This document shows positions 1-8,649 of a stretch of 64,000 bases of DNA, piece after piece. Position numbers and translations under genes: made by a program. This DNA comes from Nitrospirales bacterium LBB_01. Its GTDB lineage: Bacteria > Nitrospirota > Thermodesulfovibrionia > Thermodesulfovibrionales > Magnetobacteriaceae. The notes below the pieces were generated by a model. It was not told the DNA's origin and did not search any database. It was given only the letters and a program-made list of their open reading frames with translations. Position 1 is the stretch's first letter. Each line of letters begins with the position of its first letter. The stretch spans positions 1,860,001-1,924,000 of the forward strand of contig CP049016.1 of the NCBI GenBank assembly GCA_004376055.2, written 5' to 3'.

Positions 1-621
1 ACCCTTATTAATGTAAATAGAATATGGCTGCAACGAACCGTTGGAGTGGGGATAATATCGGCGGCGGATGCTATAAATTGGGGACTTTCCGGCGCAACCC
101 TCAGAGGCTCCGGCGTAAATTACGACATCCGCAAGCATTTCCCCTATGATGCCTATTATCAGGTTGAGTTTGCCGTACCGATAGGGAAAAACGGCGATGT
201 TTACGATAGATACCTCTGCCGGATGGAGGAGATGAGACAATCAGTATCAATACTTAAGCAGTGTGTGGAAAAGCTGCCTACTGGGCCGATAATGGCTCCC
301 GATGCGCCTAAGTTTACACTGCCTCCAAAAGACAGAGTGCTAAGCGAGATGGAATCCCTAATTCATCAGTTTACTTTAATTACAAAAGGCCCTATGACAG
401 CGCCTAAGGGCGAGATATATGTTGCCACAGAGGCGCCAAAAGGGGAGCTTGGCTTTTTTATAGTTAGTGACGGCACAGGCAGGCCCTTCAGGATGCGAAT
501 TCGTGCACCGTCTTTTGTACATGTTTCGGCATTACCGAGCCTTTGTGAGGGCGGCCTCATTGCCGACGCTATAGCTAACATTGGCTCAATAGACGTGGTG
601 CTTGGCGAGTGTGACAGGTAG
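1..621 (+). CDS. nuoD: NADH-quinone oxidoreductase subunit D, 3' part
   Basis: This is the C-terminal ~206 residues of the 49-kDa quinone-site subunit of complex I; the 5' part lies outside the window and the frame is open from base 1. Visible family blocks are [27 protein letters not shown], the [13 protein letters not shown] block and the [12 protein letters not shown] terminal motif that lines the quinone cavity. The protein ends in the canonical GECDR. The separate NuoD and NuoE found here are typical of the 14-gene operon; nuoA-C presumably lie upstream. The next gene begins 12-15 bases after the stop, so the two are probably co-transcribed. Confidence 0.97.
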   Translation, partial: TLINVNRIWLQRTVGVGIISAADAINWGLSGATLRGSGVNYDIRKHFPYDAYYQVEFAVPIGKNGDVYDRYLCRMEEMRQSVSILKQCVEKLPTGPIMAPDAPKFTLPPKDRVLSEMESLIHQFTLITKGPMTAPKGEIYVATEAPKGELGFFIVSDGTGRPFRMRIRAPSFVHVSALPSLCEGGLIADAIANIGSIDVVLGECDR

Positions 622-636
622 GTACGGAGGTTAATG

Positions 637-1104
637 ATGGAATTTAAAGATGTTTTTGAAAAGTTTGATATTTTTAATGGTCTTGATGAGACAGAAAAGA
701 AACATATTGCTGGACTCTTAAAGCGTATGTCTTTCAAAGAGGACGAGGAGATATACAAAGAAGATGAGGATGGCGGAACTCTCTATTTTCTTACAAATGG
801 TAAAGTCAGAATCTGTAAGATGTCAACAGAGGGAGACATCCTGCCGTATGCTCTGGTAAAGTCTGGTGAGATGTTTGGGCTTATGTCTTTTGTGGACGGC
901 TCTAAACACTCGGCTATAGCTTTAGCAGATAAAGACTGTGAAGCTGTCAAGTTAGAAAGGCGTGATGTTGAAGAGCTTATGGAGCAAGACCCAAAAATGG
1001 CAGCTAAAGTCTATAAAGTAATCGCTATACATCTGGCAGAAATAATCCGTTCCATGAATAATCAGTACATGGATTTGACTTCATACATGTTCAGGAAAGG
1101 GTAA
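637..1104 (+). CDS. Stand-alone cNMP-binding-fold (Crp-type) protein inside nuo operon
   Basis: A 155-residue protein that is essentially one cyclic-nucleotide-binding beta-roll (about 8-115) plus a C-terminal helix. There is no winged-helix DNA-binding domain, so it is not a complete Crp/Fnr regulator. ATG at 637 is preferred over 634 because GGAGG at 626-630 is then six bases away. In the phosphate-binding cassette the usual Glu is Leu (FGLMSF) and the usual Arg is replaced by Lys-His (GSKHSA), so classical cAMP binding is doubtful. It sits between nuoD and nuoE with short gaps (15 and 6 bases), implying co-transcription. It may be an allosteric or docking partner of complex I or of a signalling protein; the function is not known. 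Confidence 0.85.
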   Translation: MEFKDVFEKFDIFNGLDETEKKHIAGLLKRMSFKEDEEIYKEDEDGGTLYFLTNGKVRICKMSTEGDILPYALVKSGEMFGLMSFVDGSKHSAIALADKDCEAVKLERRDVEELMEQDPKMAAKVYKVIAIHLAEIIRSMNNQYMDLTSYMFRKG

Positions 1105-1110
1105 TACTAC

Positions 1111-1593
1111 ATGCCACAGGTAACAGCAGATAGACTGCGGTTATTAAGAACTACGGTCTGTGACCTGATGGGTCTTTACGCTTCTCGTCAAGGTGTGCTT
1201 TTGCCCTCACTCTCTGCGGCAGAGGAGATTTTTGGATTTGTGAGCCCAGAGGCAATCGAGGAGGTTTCAAGCGTAACAGGTGTACCTACGGCAGAAATCA
1301 GAGGAGTCGCTACTTTCTATGCAATGTATAAAACTAAACCCATGGGGCGGCACATTATTCAACTCTGCACTAATGTGTCCTGTATGATTGAAGGCGCCTA
1401 TGACCTTGTGGCGTACTTAGAGGAAAAATACGGTTTGACGCCTGGTGGTACAACTTCTGACGGCAGGTTTTCACTTATCATTATGGAGTGTATAGGAGCC
1501 TGCGGCACAGCCCCTGCAATGATACTTGATACAGACTCTTACGATAATCTAACAAAAGACAGACTGGACACAGTGCTGGAAAACTATAAATGA
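1111..1593 (+). CDS. nuoE: NADH-quinone oxidoreductase subunit E (24 kDa, [2Fe-2S])
   Basis: Thioredoxin-like [2Fe-2S] subunit of the NADH-dehydrogenase arm of complex I, 160 residues, near the usual length. The N-terminal helical part carries GVPTAEIRGVATFYAMY. The cluster ligands are visible as the CTNVSCM pair (C-x4-C) and the ECIGACGTAP pair (C-x3-C). This fold carries cluster N1a and contacts NuoF. The gene follows the cNMP-fold gene after six bases and precedes nuoF by 37 bases. Confidence 0.97.
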   Translation: MPQVTADRLRLLRTTVCDLMGLYASRQGVLLPSLSAAEEIFGFVSPEAIEEVSSVTGVPTAEIRGVATFYAMYKTKPMGRHIIQLCTNVSCMIEGAYDLVAYLEEKYGLTPGGTTSDGRFSLIIMECIGACGTAPAMILDTDSYDNLTKDRLDTVLENYK

Positions 1594-1630
1594 CTACCAT
1601 GATAAATTTATCTGAAAATCAGGGGCTAAC

Positions 1631-2896
1631 GTGTTTGAGAAGATAATATTAAAAAACATCGATGACCCTCATACTGCCTCAATTACAGGCTACATGGCAG
1701 TGGGCGGCTACAAGGCACTGGAGCAGGCTGTGGGGGAGCTGACCCCTCGGGATATAATAGATGAGATAAAAAGCTCTGGGCTTAGAGGGCGCGGAGGCGC
1801 CGGATTTCCAACCGGTATGAAATGGCAGTTTGCCTCTCTTGATCCAAAATTCCCCAAATACCTCGTTTGTAACGCAGATGAGGGAGAACCCGGCACTTTT
1901 AAAGATAGACCAATACTTGAACACAATCCGCATCTTTTAATAGAGGGGATGATTATATCCGCTTACGCACTGCAGTCAACCAGAGGGTACATATACCTTA
2001 GAGGTGAGTATCCGCACGCAAAAAAGGTGCTTGAAAGAGCTATCGAAGAGGCGCTTGCCAAAGGCTATCTGGGTAACGATATACTGTCAAAGCATTTCCG
2101 GTTTAATATTACTGTACACTCAGGGGCAGGGGCTTATATCTGCGGCGAGGAGACAGCTCTTCTTGATTCTCTTGAAGGCAGACGTGGGCAGCCCAGACTA
2201 AAACCTCCGTTTCCAGTAAATTCAGGACTATGGGGAAAGCCGACTATTGTTAATAATGTTGAAACATTTGCTAATATTCCGTACATTGTCTCACATGGCG
2301 CAAAGGCATACAGCTCAATAGGGGTTAAGGACTGCCCCGGTCCAAAGCTTTTTTCAGTAAGCGGCAGGGTCAACAAACCAGGCGTTTATGAGCTTCCTAT
2401 GGGAATATCCCTTAGAGAGATAATTTATAACCACTGCGGCGGCATTAAGGACGGAGGAGCGCTTAAGGGAGTAATTCCCGGGGGGATTTCTACTCCAATA
2501 ATTGCCCCTGAAAATATAGACTGCCCGATGGACTATGTCCACTTGCCTAAGTACGGCTCAATGCTTGGCTCGGGCGCTGTTATAGTCTTTGACGACAGTG
2601 TGTGCATTGTCAAGGTCTATGAGCGGGCTATGAAATTTTTTGAACACGAATCTTGCGGAAAGTGTACGCCATGCCGTGAGGGTACGGCATGGATGAGGGC
2701 AATCCTTGAACGCATAGAGCGGGGGGATGCCTCAGAGCGCGACCTTGAAACACTGCATGATGTGGCAGAAAACGTGGCTGGTAAGACTTTCTGTCCGCTT
2801 GGTGACGGGGCAGCCGGTGTACTTTTGGCTGCCATGAAAATCTTCAGAGAAGAGTTTGAGTACCACATAAAAAATAAAAGATGTAAAGCGCAATGA
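1631..2896 (+). CDS. nuoF: NADH-quinone oxidoreductase subunit F (51 kDa, FMN/NADH site)
   Basis: The NADH-oxidising flavoprotein of complex I, 421 residues, starting with GTG. The family motifs are complete: GRGGAGFPTG (NADH-binding glycine loop), NADEGEPGTFKDR (FMN site), GAGAYICGEETAL, and the [4Fe-4S] N3 ligands in ESCGKCTPCREG with a further Cys in KTFCPLGDGA. In a standard operon nuoG would follow at once. Here nuoG begins about 1.49 kb later, after a restriction-type gene and a repeat element. Confidence 0.97.
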   Translation: MFEKIILKNIDDPHTASITGYMAVGGYKALEQAVGELTPRDIIDEIKSSGLRGRGGAGFPTGMKWQFASLDPKFPKYLVCNADEGEPGTFKDRPILEHNPHLLIEGMIISAYALQSTRGYIYLRGEYPHAKKVLERAIEEALAKGYLGNDILSKHFRFNITVHSGAGAYICGEETALLDSLEGRRGQPRLKPPFPVNSGLWGKPTIVNNVETFANIPYIVSHGAKAYSSIGVKDCPGPKLFSVSGRVNKPGVYELPMGISLREIIYNHCGGIKDGGALKGVIPGGISTPIIAPENIDCPMDYVHLPKYGSMLGSGAVIVFDDSVCIVKVYERAMKFFEHESCGKCTPCREGTAWMRAILERIERGDASERDLETLHDVAENVAGKTFCPLGDGAAGVLLAAMKIFREEFEYHIKNKRCKAQ

Positions 2897-2966
2897 TACA
2901 GTATAATGGAAGAGGTTTATTGTAAAATGATTATGGGGAAGTTGAGGGGTGTTGGAGAAATAATGA

Positions 2967-2985
2967 TATGGCTTGTTATGCCATA
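2967..2985. repeat. Small inverted repeat upstream of the restriction gene
   Basis: TATGGC (2967-2972) and GCCATA (2980-2985) form a 6-bp stem with a 7-base loop, 27 bases before the ATG at 3013. There is no T-tract, so it is not a clear terminator. It could be an autoregulatory operator or chance. Confidence 0.35.
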
Positions 2986-3012
2986 AATTAAAACTTGGGG
3001 AGGGATGAGGCG

Positions 3013-4098
3013 ATGGACTTTATTGAAGTCTTAAAAGCATTATCAGCAAAAATACAAAAACAAATGGATGATACATTAACAGAGGAAGCAACTAAAACTG
3101 CTTTTGTACTGCCGTTTTTAAGCGCCTTGGACTATGATATTTTTGACCCTTTTGAAGTAATCCCTGAATTTACTGCTGACGTTGGCATTAAAAAAGGCGA
3201 AAAAGTGGATTATGCAATTATGAAAGATAGTAAACCTATAATCCTTGTTGAATGTAAAAAGTGCAATGCGAATTTGGACAGTGAAAATTATGGTCAGCTA
3301 TTTCGATATTTTTCTACAACTGAGGTCCGATTTTGTATTTTAACAAATGGGATAGTTTATAGATTTTATACTGATTTGGAAAAACCAAATCAAATGGACA
3401 CAAAGCCATTTATGGAACTTAATATGCTCGACATACAAGATTCATTAGTTGAAGAACTAAAAAAACTAACAAAACAAAATTTCCATCTTGAAACAATGCT
3501 TAATGTTGCCACCGAATTAAAATATACAAGAGAGATAAAATTAGTCTTAGAAGAGCAACTCTCAAATCCGTCCGATGAATTTATACGATTTTTTACTTCA
3601 TTTGTCTATTCTGGCACAAAAACTTCGAGCGTTATGCAGCAATTTAAGGAAATTGTCAAAAGAGCTTTAGGTCAATTTATAAATGAACAGATAAATAAAC
3701 GCTTAAAATGTGCTATGTCTGAGGAAAAACCCATAGAAAAATCACCCGATGAGCAAAAAGACAATAAATGCTCTGAACACATGATAATAACTACTGAAGA
3801 AGAGCTTGAAGGCTTTTATATTGTAAAGTCTATTCTCCGAGATATTGTGGATTCTAAACGAATTATTCACAGAGACACACAATCCTATTTCGGAGTTTTA
3901 CTTGATGATAATAACCGAAAGCCTGTTTGTAGATTGCATTTTAATTCTGCAAAAAAATACATGACACTATTTGATAGAGACAAAAAAGAAAATAAAATAT
4001 TAATGGAGAATCTTGACGATATTTATAAATATACCAGTGAGCTTAGAAAAACAATAACATTTTATGAAAACAAGATTGAAACAATAGAAAAAAAATAA
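3013..4098 (+). CDS. Predicted type IV/HsdR-N-like restriction endonuclease
   Basis: About 361 residues. ATG at 3013 follows GGGGAGG (2997-3003) at nine bases; an upstream in-frame TTG at 2995 lacks a matching site. The N-terminal ~170 residues look like the HSDR_N/type IV restriction nuclease domain: KTAFVLPFLSALDYDIFDP, then GIKKGEKVDYAI and ILVECKK. These supply the Asp and Glu-x-Lys of a PD-(D/E)xK site. The second half (about 250-361) contains VKSILRDIVDS and is typical of the C-terminal region of these small proteins. Base composition is markedly more A-rich than the flanking nuo genes, and the gene splits nuoF from nuoG, so it was probably acquired. Its substrate is unknown; stand-alone defence function is an inference from the family. 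Confidence 0.8.
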   Translation: MDFIEVLKALSAKIQKQMDDTLTEEATKTAFVLPFLSALDYDIFDPFEVIPEFTADVGIKKGEKVDYAIMKDSKPIILVECKKCNANLDSENYGQLFRYFSTTEVRFCILTNGIVYRFYTDLEKPNQMDTKPFMELNMLDIQDSLVEELKKLTKQNFHLETMLNVATELKYTREIKLVLEEQLSNPSDEFIRFFTSFVYSGTKTSSVMQQFKEIVKRALGQFINEQINKRLKCAMSEEKPIEKSPDEQKDNKCSEHMIITTEEELEGFYIVKSILRDIVDSKRIIHRDTQSYFGVLLDDNNRKPVCRLHFNSAKKYMTLFDRDKKENKILMENLDDIYKYTSELRKTITFYENKIETIEKK

Positions 4099-4175
4099 TC
4101 AAATGTTAGTCTTTTGGTATATAATCAAGCAGGCAAGGGAATTGCGGTTGAAACATAAACGATCATGATTATGAG

Positions 4176-4364
4176 GTTAACTCCAATACAAGTTTTTCTG
4201 TCCGTTAAGGATGTATGGAAAAGGACTGGATTCCCGCTCGGAGGCGGGAATGACAAAGGGTTGGATTTTCTTCTGTTATACCTTTTTCCTTTTTTGTATC
4301 TGCTTTTTTCTTTTTTGTCATTCCTGCGAAGGCAGGAATCCAGTTTTTTATCATTGGAGTTAGC
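4176..4364. repeat. BIME-like repeat R1, copy 1 (in nuo operon)
   Basis: Two REP-type palindromes in inverted orientation. Unit a is 4225-4256 (ACTGGATTCC...GGAATGACAA, hairpin around CCCGCTCGGAGGCGGG). Unit b is 4315-4344 (TTGTCATTCC...GGAATCCAGT, hairpin around CCTGCGAAGGCAGG). The outer flanks GTTAACTCC (4176-4184) and GGAGTTAGC (4356-4364) are also inverted. The same architecture occurs at four other places in the window. A 73-codon open frame across it is a by-product of the repeat. It occupies the 287-base space between the restriction gene and nuoG. Confidence 0.9.
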
Positions 4365-4385
4365 TGCAAAGGCATTTAGAAACTG

Positions 4386-6992
4386 ATGATTAAGCTAACC
4401 ATAGACGGCATAGAAGTTGTGGCAGAGCGTGAGACGACAATACTTGAAGCCGCAAAGCAGGTTGGAATAGAAATTCCAACGCTCTGCACCTTTAAAAATC
4501 TGTCGCCTTGCGGCAGCTGCCGAATGTGTCTTGTGGAAATAGAGCGTCTGCCTCGCCCTCAGACTGCCTGTACGGTTAAAATAACTGACGGGATGGTTGT
4601 TAAAACCAACACAGACGCCATAATACGAGCACGGAAAGCGGTGCTTGAGTTCCTGCTAATAAATCACCCGCTGGACTGTCCGGTTTGTGATAAAGCCGGT
4701 GAGTGCGTCCTTCAGGACTTATCTGCAAAGTATGGCGCTGCCGCCGGCAGATTTAAAGAGGGTAAGCGCACCAATCCTGTAAGTTTTGAAGACCCCGTTA
4801 TAGTAAGAAATATGGAGAAGTGCATCCTTTGTACCCGATGTGTAAGAACATGCGACGATATGCAGGGGGCTTTTGCTATTAGTGTAATTAACCGGGGCTG
4901 TCACTCAGTGATAGAGCCGTTTTCAGGGGGGCGGTATGATTGTGAGTACTGCGGCAACTGTCTCTCTGCGTGTCCTGTGGGAGCCATTACATCAAAACTT
5001 CATCGTCACACCTACAGACCGTGGTACATAGAGCGTCAGGTGGAGACCATTTGCGGTCACTGCGGTGTTGGCTGCACCATGACCCTTCAAATGAGAGAAA
5101 ATACGATTATACGAGTTGTGCCGGATTTTGATAAGGGTGTGAATTCCGGGCTTTTGTGCGTAATGGGGAGGTTTGGCTACGATTACACCGAACATGAGGA
5201 AAGGCTGAGAAGTCCGCTTATACGAAAAGACGGGGTGCTTGTGCCGGCTTCATGGGAGGAGGCGGTAGAGTTTACGGCATGGCGTCTTAAAGAGATTATC
5301 AAAAAACACGGCGGAGCATCTGTTGCCGGCATTGCCTCCGGCAGATGCACTAATGAAGACAACTACATGCTTCAGAAATTAATACGATATGTGCTGGGTT
5401 CAAATAACATAGACTCAACGGCAAGGCTCTTTTATGGCCCTGCGGTAAGTTATCTTGAAAGGATGTTTGGACAGGGAATAACTTCAAACCTTATTCCTGG
5501 TATTGCTAACTCAGATGGGGTCTTTGTGGCTGGCGGCGATCCAACCACAATAAATCCGGTTCTTGGCATAGCGGTTCGCTCGGTGTGGAAAAACGGTGGG
5601 AAAGTGTTTGTTTTGGGTAAATCCGGCGGACTAAGAAGCAATGTAAAGCATGAACTAAATCACACGGAGGGTACAGAAACGCTTGTTCTAACGTGGATAT
5701 TAGCAAATGTTTATGAAAAGAAGAATTTTAGCGCTGAAAACTTCATTATAGATAAGAAACTATCAGCGCTTAAGGTTCCCACCCTTGATACGCTTGTCAA
5801 AGCAGGAGTAAGCCCAGAGGCTTTAAAGTATACCGTAGATGAGCTTGTCCTGTTAAAGAATCCGGTTGTCATAATAGGCCCTGAAGTTTTACTTTATGGC
5901 AACGGCTCAAAGAATTTGTTCTTACTTGGGGCGCTTAACTATGTGTTAAACGGCAGGTTGTTTGTACTGATGGATGAGCCAAATACGCAGGGATGTCTTG
6001 ATATGGGGTGTGCTCCAGATTTGCTTGTTGGCGGGCGGCCGATAGAGCTTGAATCTTTTGGTCATAAGATGGAAAACATGGCAGGGATGAAAACCCCAGA
6101 GAGCAAAGGGCTTAATCTTTTTGAGATGATTGACGGGGCAGAGAGTGGGAGTATCAAAGCAATGTTTGTGATGGGAGAAAATCCGGTTTTTACTATACCT
6201 GACAAAAAGAAAACAGAGTCAGCCCTCCAAAAACTTGAATTTTTGGCTGTGTCGGATATTTTTCTTACTGAGACTGCAAGTCTTGCAGATGTCGTCTTTC
6301 CAGCAGCAGCGTGGAGTGAAAAAGACGGCACTTACACAAACCTTGAACGGAGACTTCAGAGATTAAGAAAAGGAGCCATGACCAGCCGTGGCAGAGCAGA
6401 TTGGAAAATCCTTGCCGATATTTGTAAGGCATTTGGAATGAAAAAAACGTACCCAGACGTTAAAAGCGTGTGGGAGGAGATAAGTAAAATATCCACAGTA
6501 CACACCGGTGTTAGATATGACTCACTAACAGGGCGCAGCGGTATATGGCCCTATGGCGGCGAGCCTTTAAGAGGGATAGAGGGAGATTTTGAAGTGGAAG
6601 GGCTTGAGGATATACCTGTATTATCCGTTTTATCGCAAAACGGCAGGGTTATTTTAAAAGAGGACAGATCACTGCTTCACTCCTCCACCCTTTCCAGATA
6701 CTCAGCCGCTCTTATGGGGATAGCCCCTGAGCCGCTTGTTATGATAAACCCACTGACTGCACAGTCTTTGGGACTTGGCAATAATGAGCGAGTTGCCCTG
6801 ACAAGCGACAAAGGAACGGCAGAGGCTGTTGTGCGAGCCGACAGAGGGATGCCCGAGGGTGTGGCGGCGCTTTCAAATGCGTTTAAAGACAGCGGCTTTC
6901 GCTCTATTGTAGGATACACAACAGACCCGATTCTAAAAAGTCTCACCATAACAGACCGAGTTGTAACAATAGAGAGGGCTAAGGAACTATGA
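4386..6992 (+). CDS. nuoG: NADH-quinone oxidoreductase subunit G (FeS / molybdopterin-fold)
   Basis: 868 residues, in the NuoG/formate-dehydrogenase-alpha size class. Domains in order: plant-type [2Fe-2S] ferredoxin (1-80; CxxxxCGSCRMC), His-Cys3 cluster (HPLDCPVCDKAGEC, about 98-111), 2x[4Fe-4S] (CILCTRCVRTC and CEYCGNCLSACP, about 145-205), a further [4Fe-4S] of the oxidoreductase type (CGHCGVGC plus LLCVMGRFG), then the molybdopterin-oxidoreductase fold to the end. At the position where formate dehydrogenases carry catalytic Cys/Sec (ARxCHSP) this protein reads ARLFYGP, so it should not oxidise formate. The start has no clear ribosome site and lies 21 bases from repeat R1. The stop overlaps the nuoH start as ATGA. 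Confidence 0.93.
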   Translation: MIKLTIDGIEVVAERETTILEAAKQVGIEIPTLCTFKNLSPCGSCRMCLVEIERLPRPQTACTVKITDGMVVKTNTDAIIRARKAVLEFLLINHPLDCPVCDKAGECVLQDLSAKYGAAAGRFKEGKRTNPVSFEDPVIVRNMEKCILCTRCVRTCDDMQGAFAISVINRGCHSVIEPFSGGRYDCEYCGNCLSACPVGAITSKLHRHTYRPWYIERQVETICGHCGVGCTMTLQMRENTIIRVVPDFDKGVNSGLLCVMGRFGYDYTEHEERLRSPLIRKDGVLVPASWEEAVEFTAWRLKEIIKKHGGASVAGIASGRCTNEDNYMLQKLIRYVLGSNNIDSTARLFYGPAVSYLERMFGQGITSNLIPGIANSDGVFVAGGDPTTINPVLGIAVRSVWKNGGKVFVLGKSGGLRSNVKHELNHTEGTETLVLTWILANVYEKKNFSAENFIIDKKLSALKVPTLDTLVKAGVSPEALKYTVDELVLLKNPVVIIGPEVLLYGNGSKNLFLLGALNYVLNGRLFVLMDEPNTQGCLDMGCAPDLLVGGRPIELESFGHKMENMAGMKTPESKGLNLFEMIDGAESGSIKAMFVMGENPVFTIPDKKKTESALQKLEFLAVSDIFLTETASLADVVFPAAAWSEKDGTYTNLERRLQRLRKGAMTSRGRADWKILADICKAFGMKKTYPDVKSVWEEISKISTVHTGVRYDSLTGRSGIWPYGGEPLRGIEGDFEVEGLEDIPVLSVLSQNGRVILKEDRSLLHSSTLSRYSAALMGIAPEPLVMINPLTAQSLGLGNNERVALTSDKGTAEAVVRADRGMPEGVAALSNAFKDSGFRSIVGYTTDPILKSLTITDRVVTIERAKEL

Positions 6993-8026
6993 CATTAGAC
7001 GCTTTACATGCGGCGGTTCCGGAGTATTTATGGAACCTTGGTGTGATATTCATTAAAATTGCTGTAGTGCTTGGAGCAACGATGTTGCACGTTGCCTATG
7101 CCACATATTTTGAACGTAAAGTGATAGCCCACATGCAGGCCAGAATGGGCCCTATGGTGGTAGGTCCTCATGGCATATTTCAGCCTATAGCGGATGGCAT
7201 AAAGTCCTTTTTCAAAGAGGATATAATTCCAACGAATGCCGATAAACCGTTATTTTTCTCAGCGCCGGTAATAGGCCTTATGGCTGCTATTTCTGCGCTT
7301 GCTGTGATACCGTTTTTTGACGGGTTTGTAATCAGTAACGCTAACATTGGCCTATTGTTTCTTTTTGCAATGTCTTCATTGGCTGCTTATGGCGTGATAA
7401 TTGCCGGTTGGTCGTCTAATTCCAAATATTCATTTCTGGGGGCGTTGCGTGCCTCGGCTCAAGTGATTAGCTACGAGGTATCTCTTGGGTTGTCCCTTGT
7501 TGGAGTGATGCTTATGGCTGGTTCTGTTAATCTAACCGATATAGTACACGCTCAGCACAACTATCCGGGCGGCATGTACATAATACCTCAGTTTCTGGGT
7601 TTTTACGTCTTCGTTATTTCTGCAATTGCAGAGACCAACCGAACTCCGTTTGATCTACCTGAGGCTGAGACTGAACTGATTGCTGGATTTTTCTCCGAAT
7701 ACAGCGGTTTTCGCTTTGCCCTGTTTTTTATGTCTGAGTACATTGGTATGATTATAATGTCCTCGATAGCCGTCCTGTGCTTTCTGGGCGGATGGACACT
7801 GCCTCAGTTTATGCTAAACATGTTTCCTTTTTTAACTCATGTGCCGGGCCTTGTATGGTTTATGCTTAAGCTCTATGCTTGCATATTCTTTTACTACTGG
7901 ATACGCGCAACGCTTCCGCGCTATAGATATGACAAACTGATGTCGCTTGGTTGGAAGGTGCTGATACCTCTTGCCCTTTTAAATGTTATGATAACTGGAA
8001 CTTTTAAAATATTTTTACACAAATGA
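6989..8026 (+). CDS. nuoH: NADH-quinone oxidoreductase subunit H
   Basis: Membrane subunit joining the peripheral and membrane arms and forming the quinone chamber; 345 residues with about eight hydrophobic segments. Diagnostic stretches are YATYFERKVIAHMQARMGP (about 34-52), QPIADGIKSFFKED, and the loop AETNRTPFDLPEAETELIAGF containing the conserved acidic residues. Overlaps nuoG and nuoI by four bases at both ends (ATGA), indicating translational coupling. Confidence 0.98.
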   Translation: MTLDALHAAVPEYLWNLGVIFIKIAVVLGATMLHVAYATYFERKVIAHMQARMGPMVVGPHGIFQPIADGIKSFFKEDIIPTNADKPLFFSAPVIGLMAAISALAVIPFFDGFVISNANIGLLFLFAMSSLAAYGVIIAGWSSNSKYSFLGALRASAQVISYEVSLGLSLVGVMLMAGSVNLTDIVHAQHNYPGGMYIIPQFLGFYVFVISAIAETNRTPFDLPEAETELIAGFFSEYSGFRFALFFMSEYIGMIIMSSIAVLCFLGGWTLPQFMLNMFPFLTHVPGLVWFMLKLYACIFFYYWIRATLPRYRYDKLMSLGWKVLIPLALLNVMITGTFKIFLHK

Positions 8027-8649
8027 GCGATATGATGACAAAAGACATAGTGGTAATGGAAAGAAAACAAGATACCGGCATAGTGCGGTTTCTTAAGACG
8101 GTGTTTTTTGTGGAAATCCTTCAGGGAATGAAGCTTACTCTTAAAACCATGTTCACAAAGCCAGTGACAAGACAGTATCCAAAAGAAAAGAGACCTGCGA
8201 TGACTGGTTTTAGAGGACTCCATGCGCTTGTGAGAAACCCTGAGACTAAGCAGGCAAAATGCGTAGGCTGCGGTCTATGTGCCGCCATATGCCCATCACA
8301 CTGCATAACCATATACACATCAGAGGGTGAAAAACATGAAAAAGTAGTTGATAGATATGAGATAGACGTTCTCAGATGTTTGTACTGCGCTCTTTGTGTG
8401 GAGGCGTGTCCGTTTGGAGCGGTTGTACTTACGGAGCACTATGAGTATGCCGGGTACAACAAGGCAGACTTCAAAATGACCAAAGAGAAACTGCTTGAAA
8501 ATTGGGATAAATATATGACAGGTGATAAAGGTACAGAGTATTTTAAGCGGTTTTGGGGTCCTCGTGCCGATGATTTTAAAACGCCAGAAAATCAGGCGGT
8601 GTTTAGAGGACGGTCTCAAACAAAGGTGGACTTGAATAATGCTGAGTAA
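8023..8649 (+). CDS. nuoI: NADH-quinone oxidoreductase subunit I (2x[4Fe-4S])
   Basis: Ferredoxin-like subunit carrying clusters N6a and N6b, 208 residues. The two ligand sets are CVGCGLCAAICPSHC and CLYCALCVEACPFGA. An amphipathic N-terminal segment (about 20-45) would lie on the membrane as in other NuoI. Start overlaps nuoH by ATGA; the stop lies 11 bases inside nuoJ. Confidence 0.98.
   Translation: MSDMMTKDIVVMERKQDTGIVRFLKTVFFVEILQGMKLTLKTMFTKPVTRQYPKEKRPAMTGFRGLHALVRNPETKQAKCVGCGLCAAICPSHCITIYTSEGEKHEKVVDRYEIDVLRCLYCALCVEACPFGAVVLTEHYEYAGYNKADFKMTKEKLLENWDKYMTGDKGTEYFKRFWGPRADDFKTPENQAVFRGRSQTKVDLNNAE

Noticed and set aside
2902-2907. TATAAT as a promoter for the restriction gene
   Set aside because: No acceptable -35 element at 16-18 bases upstream.
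4165-4386. 73-codon open frame upstream of nuoG
   Set aside because: It is made by the R1 palindromes; the peptide part FLRRQESSF recurs wherever R1 is read in this direction (also at 36455 and 58756).
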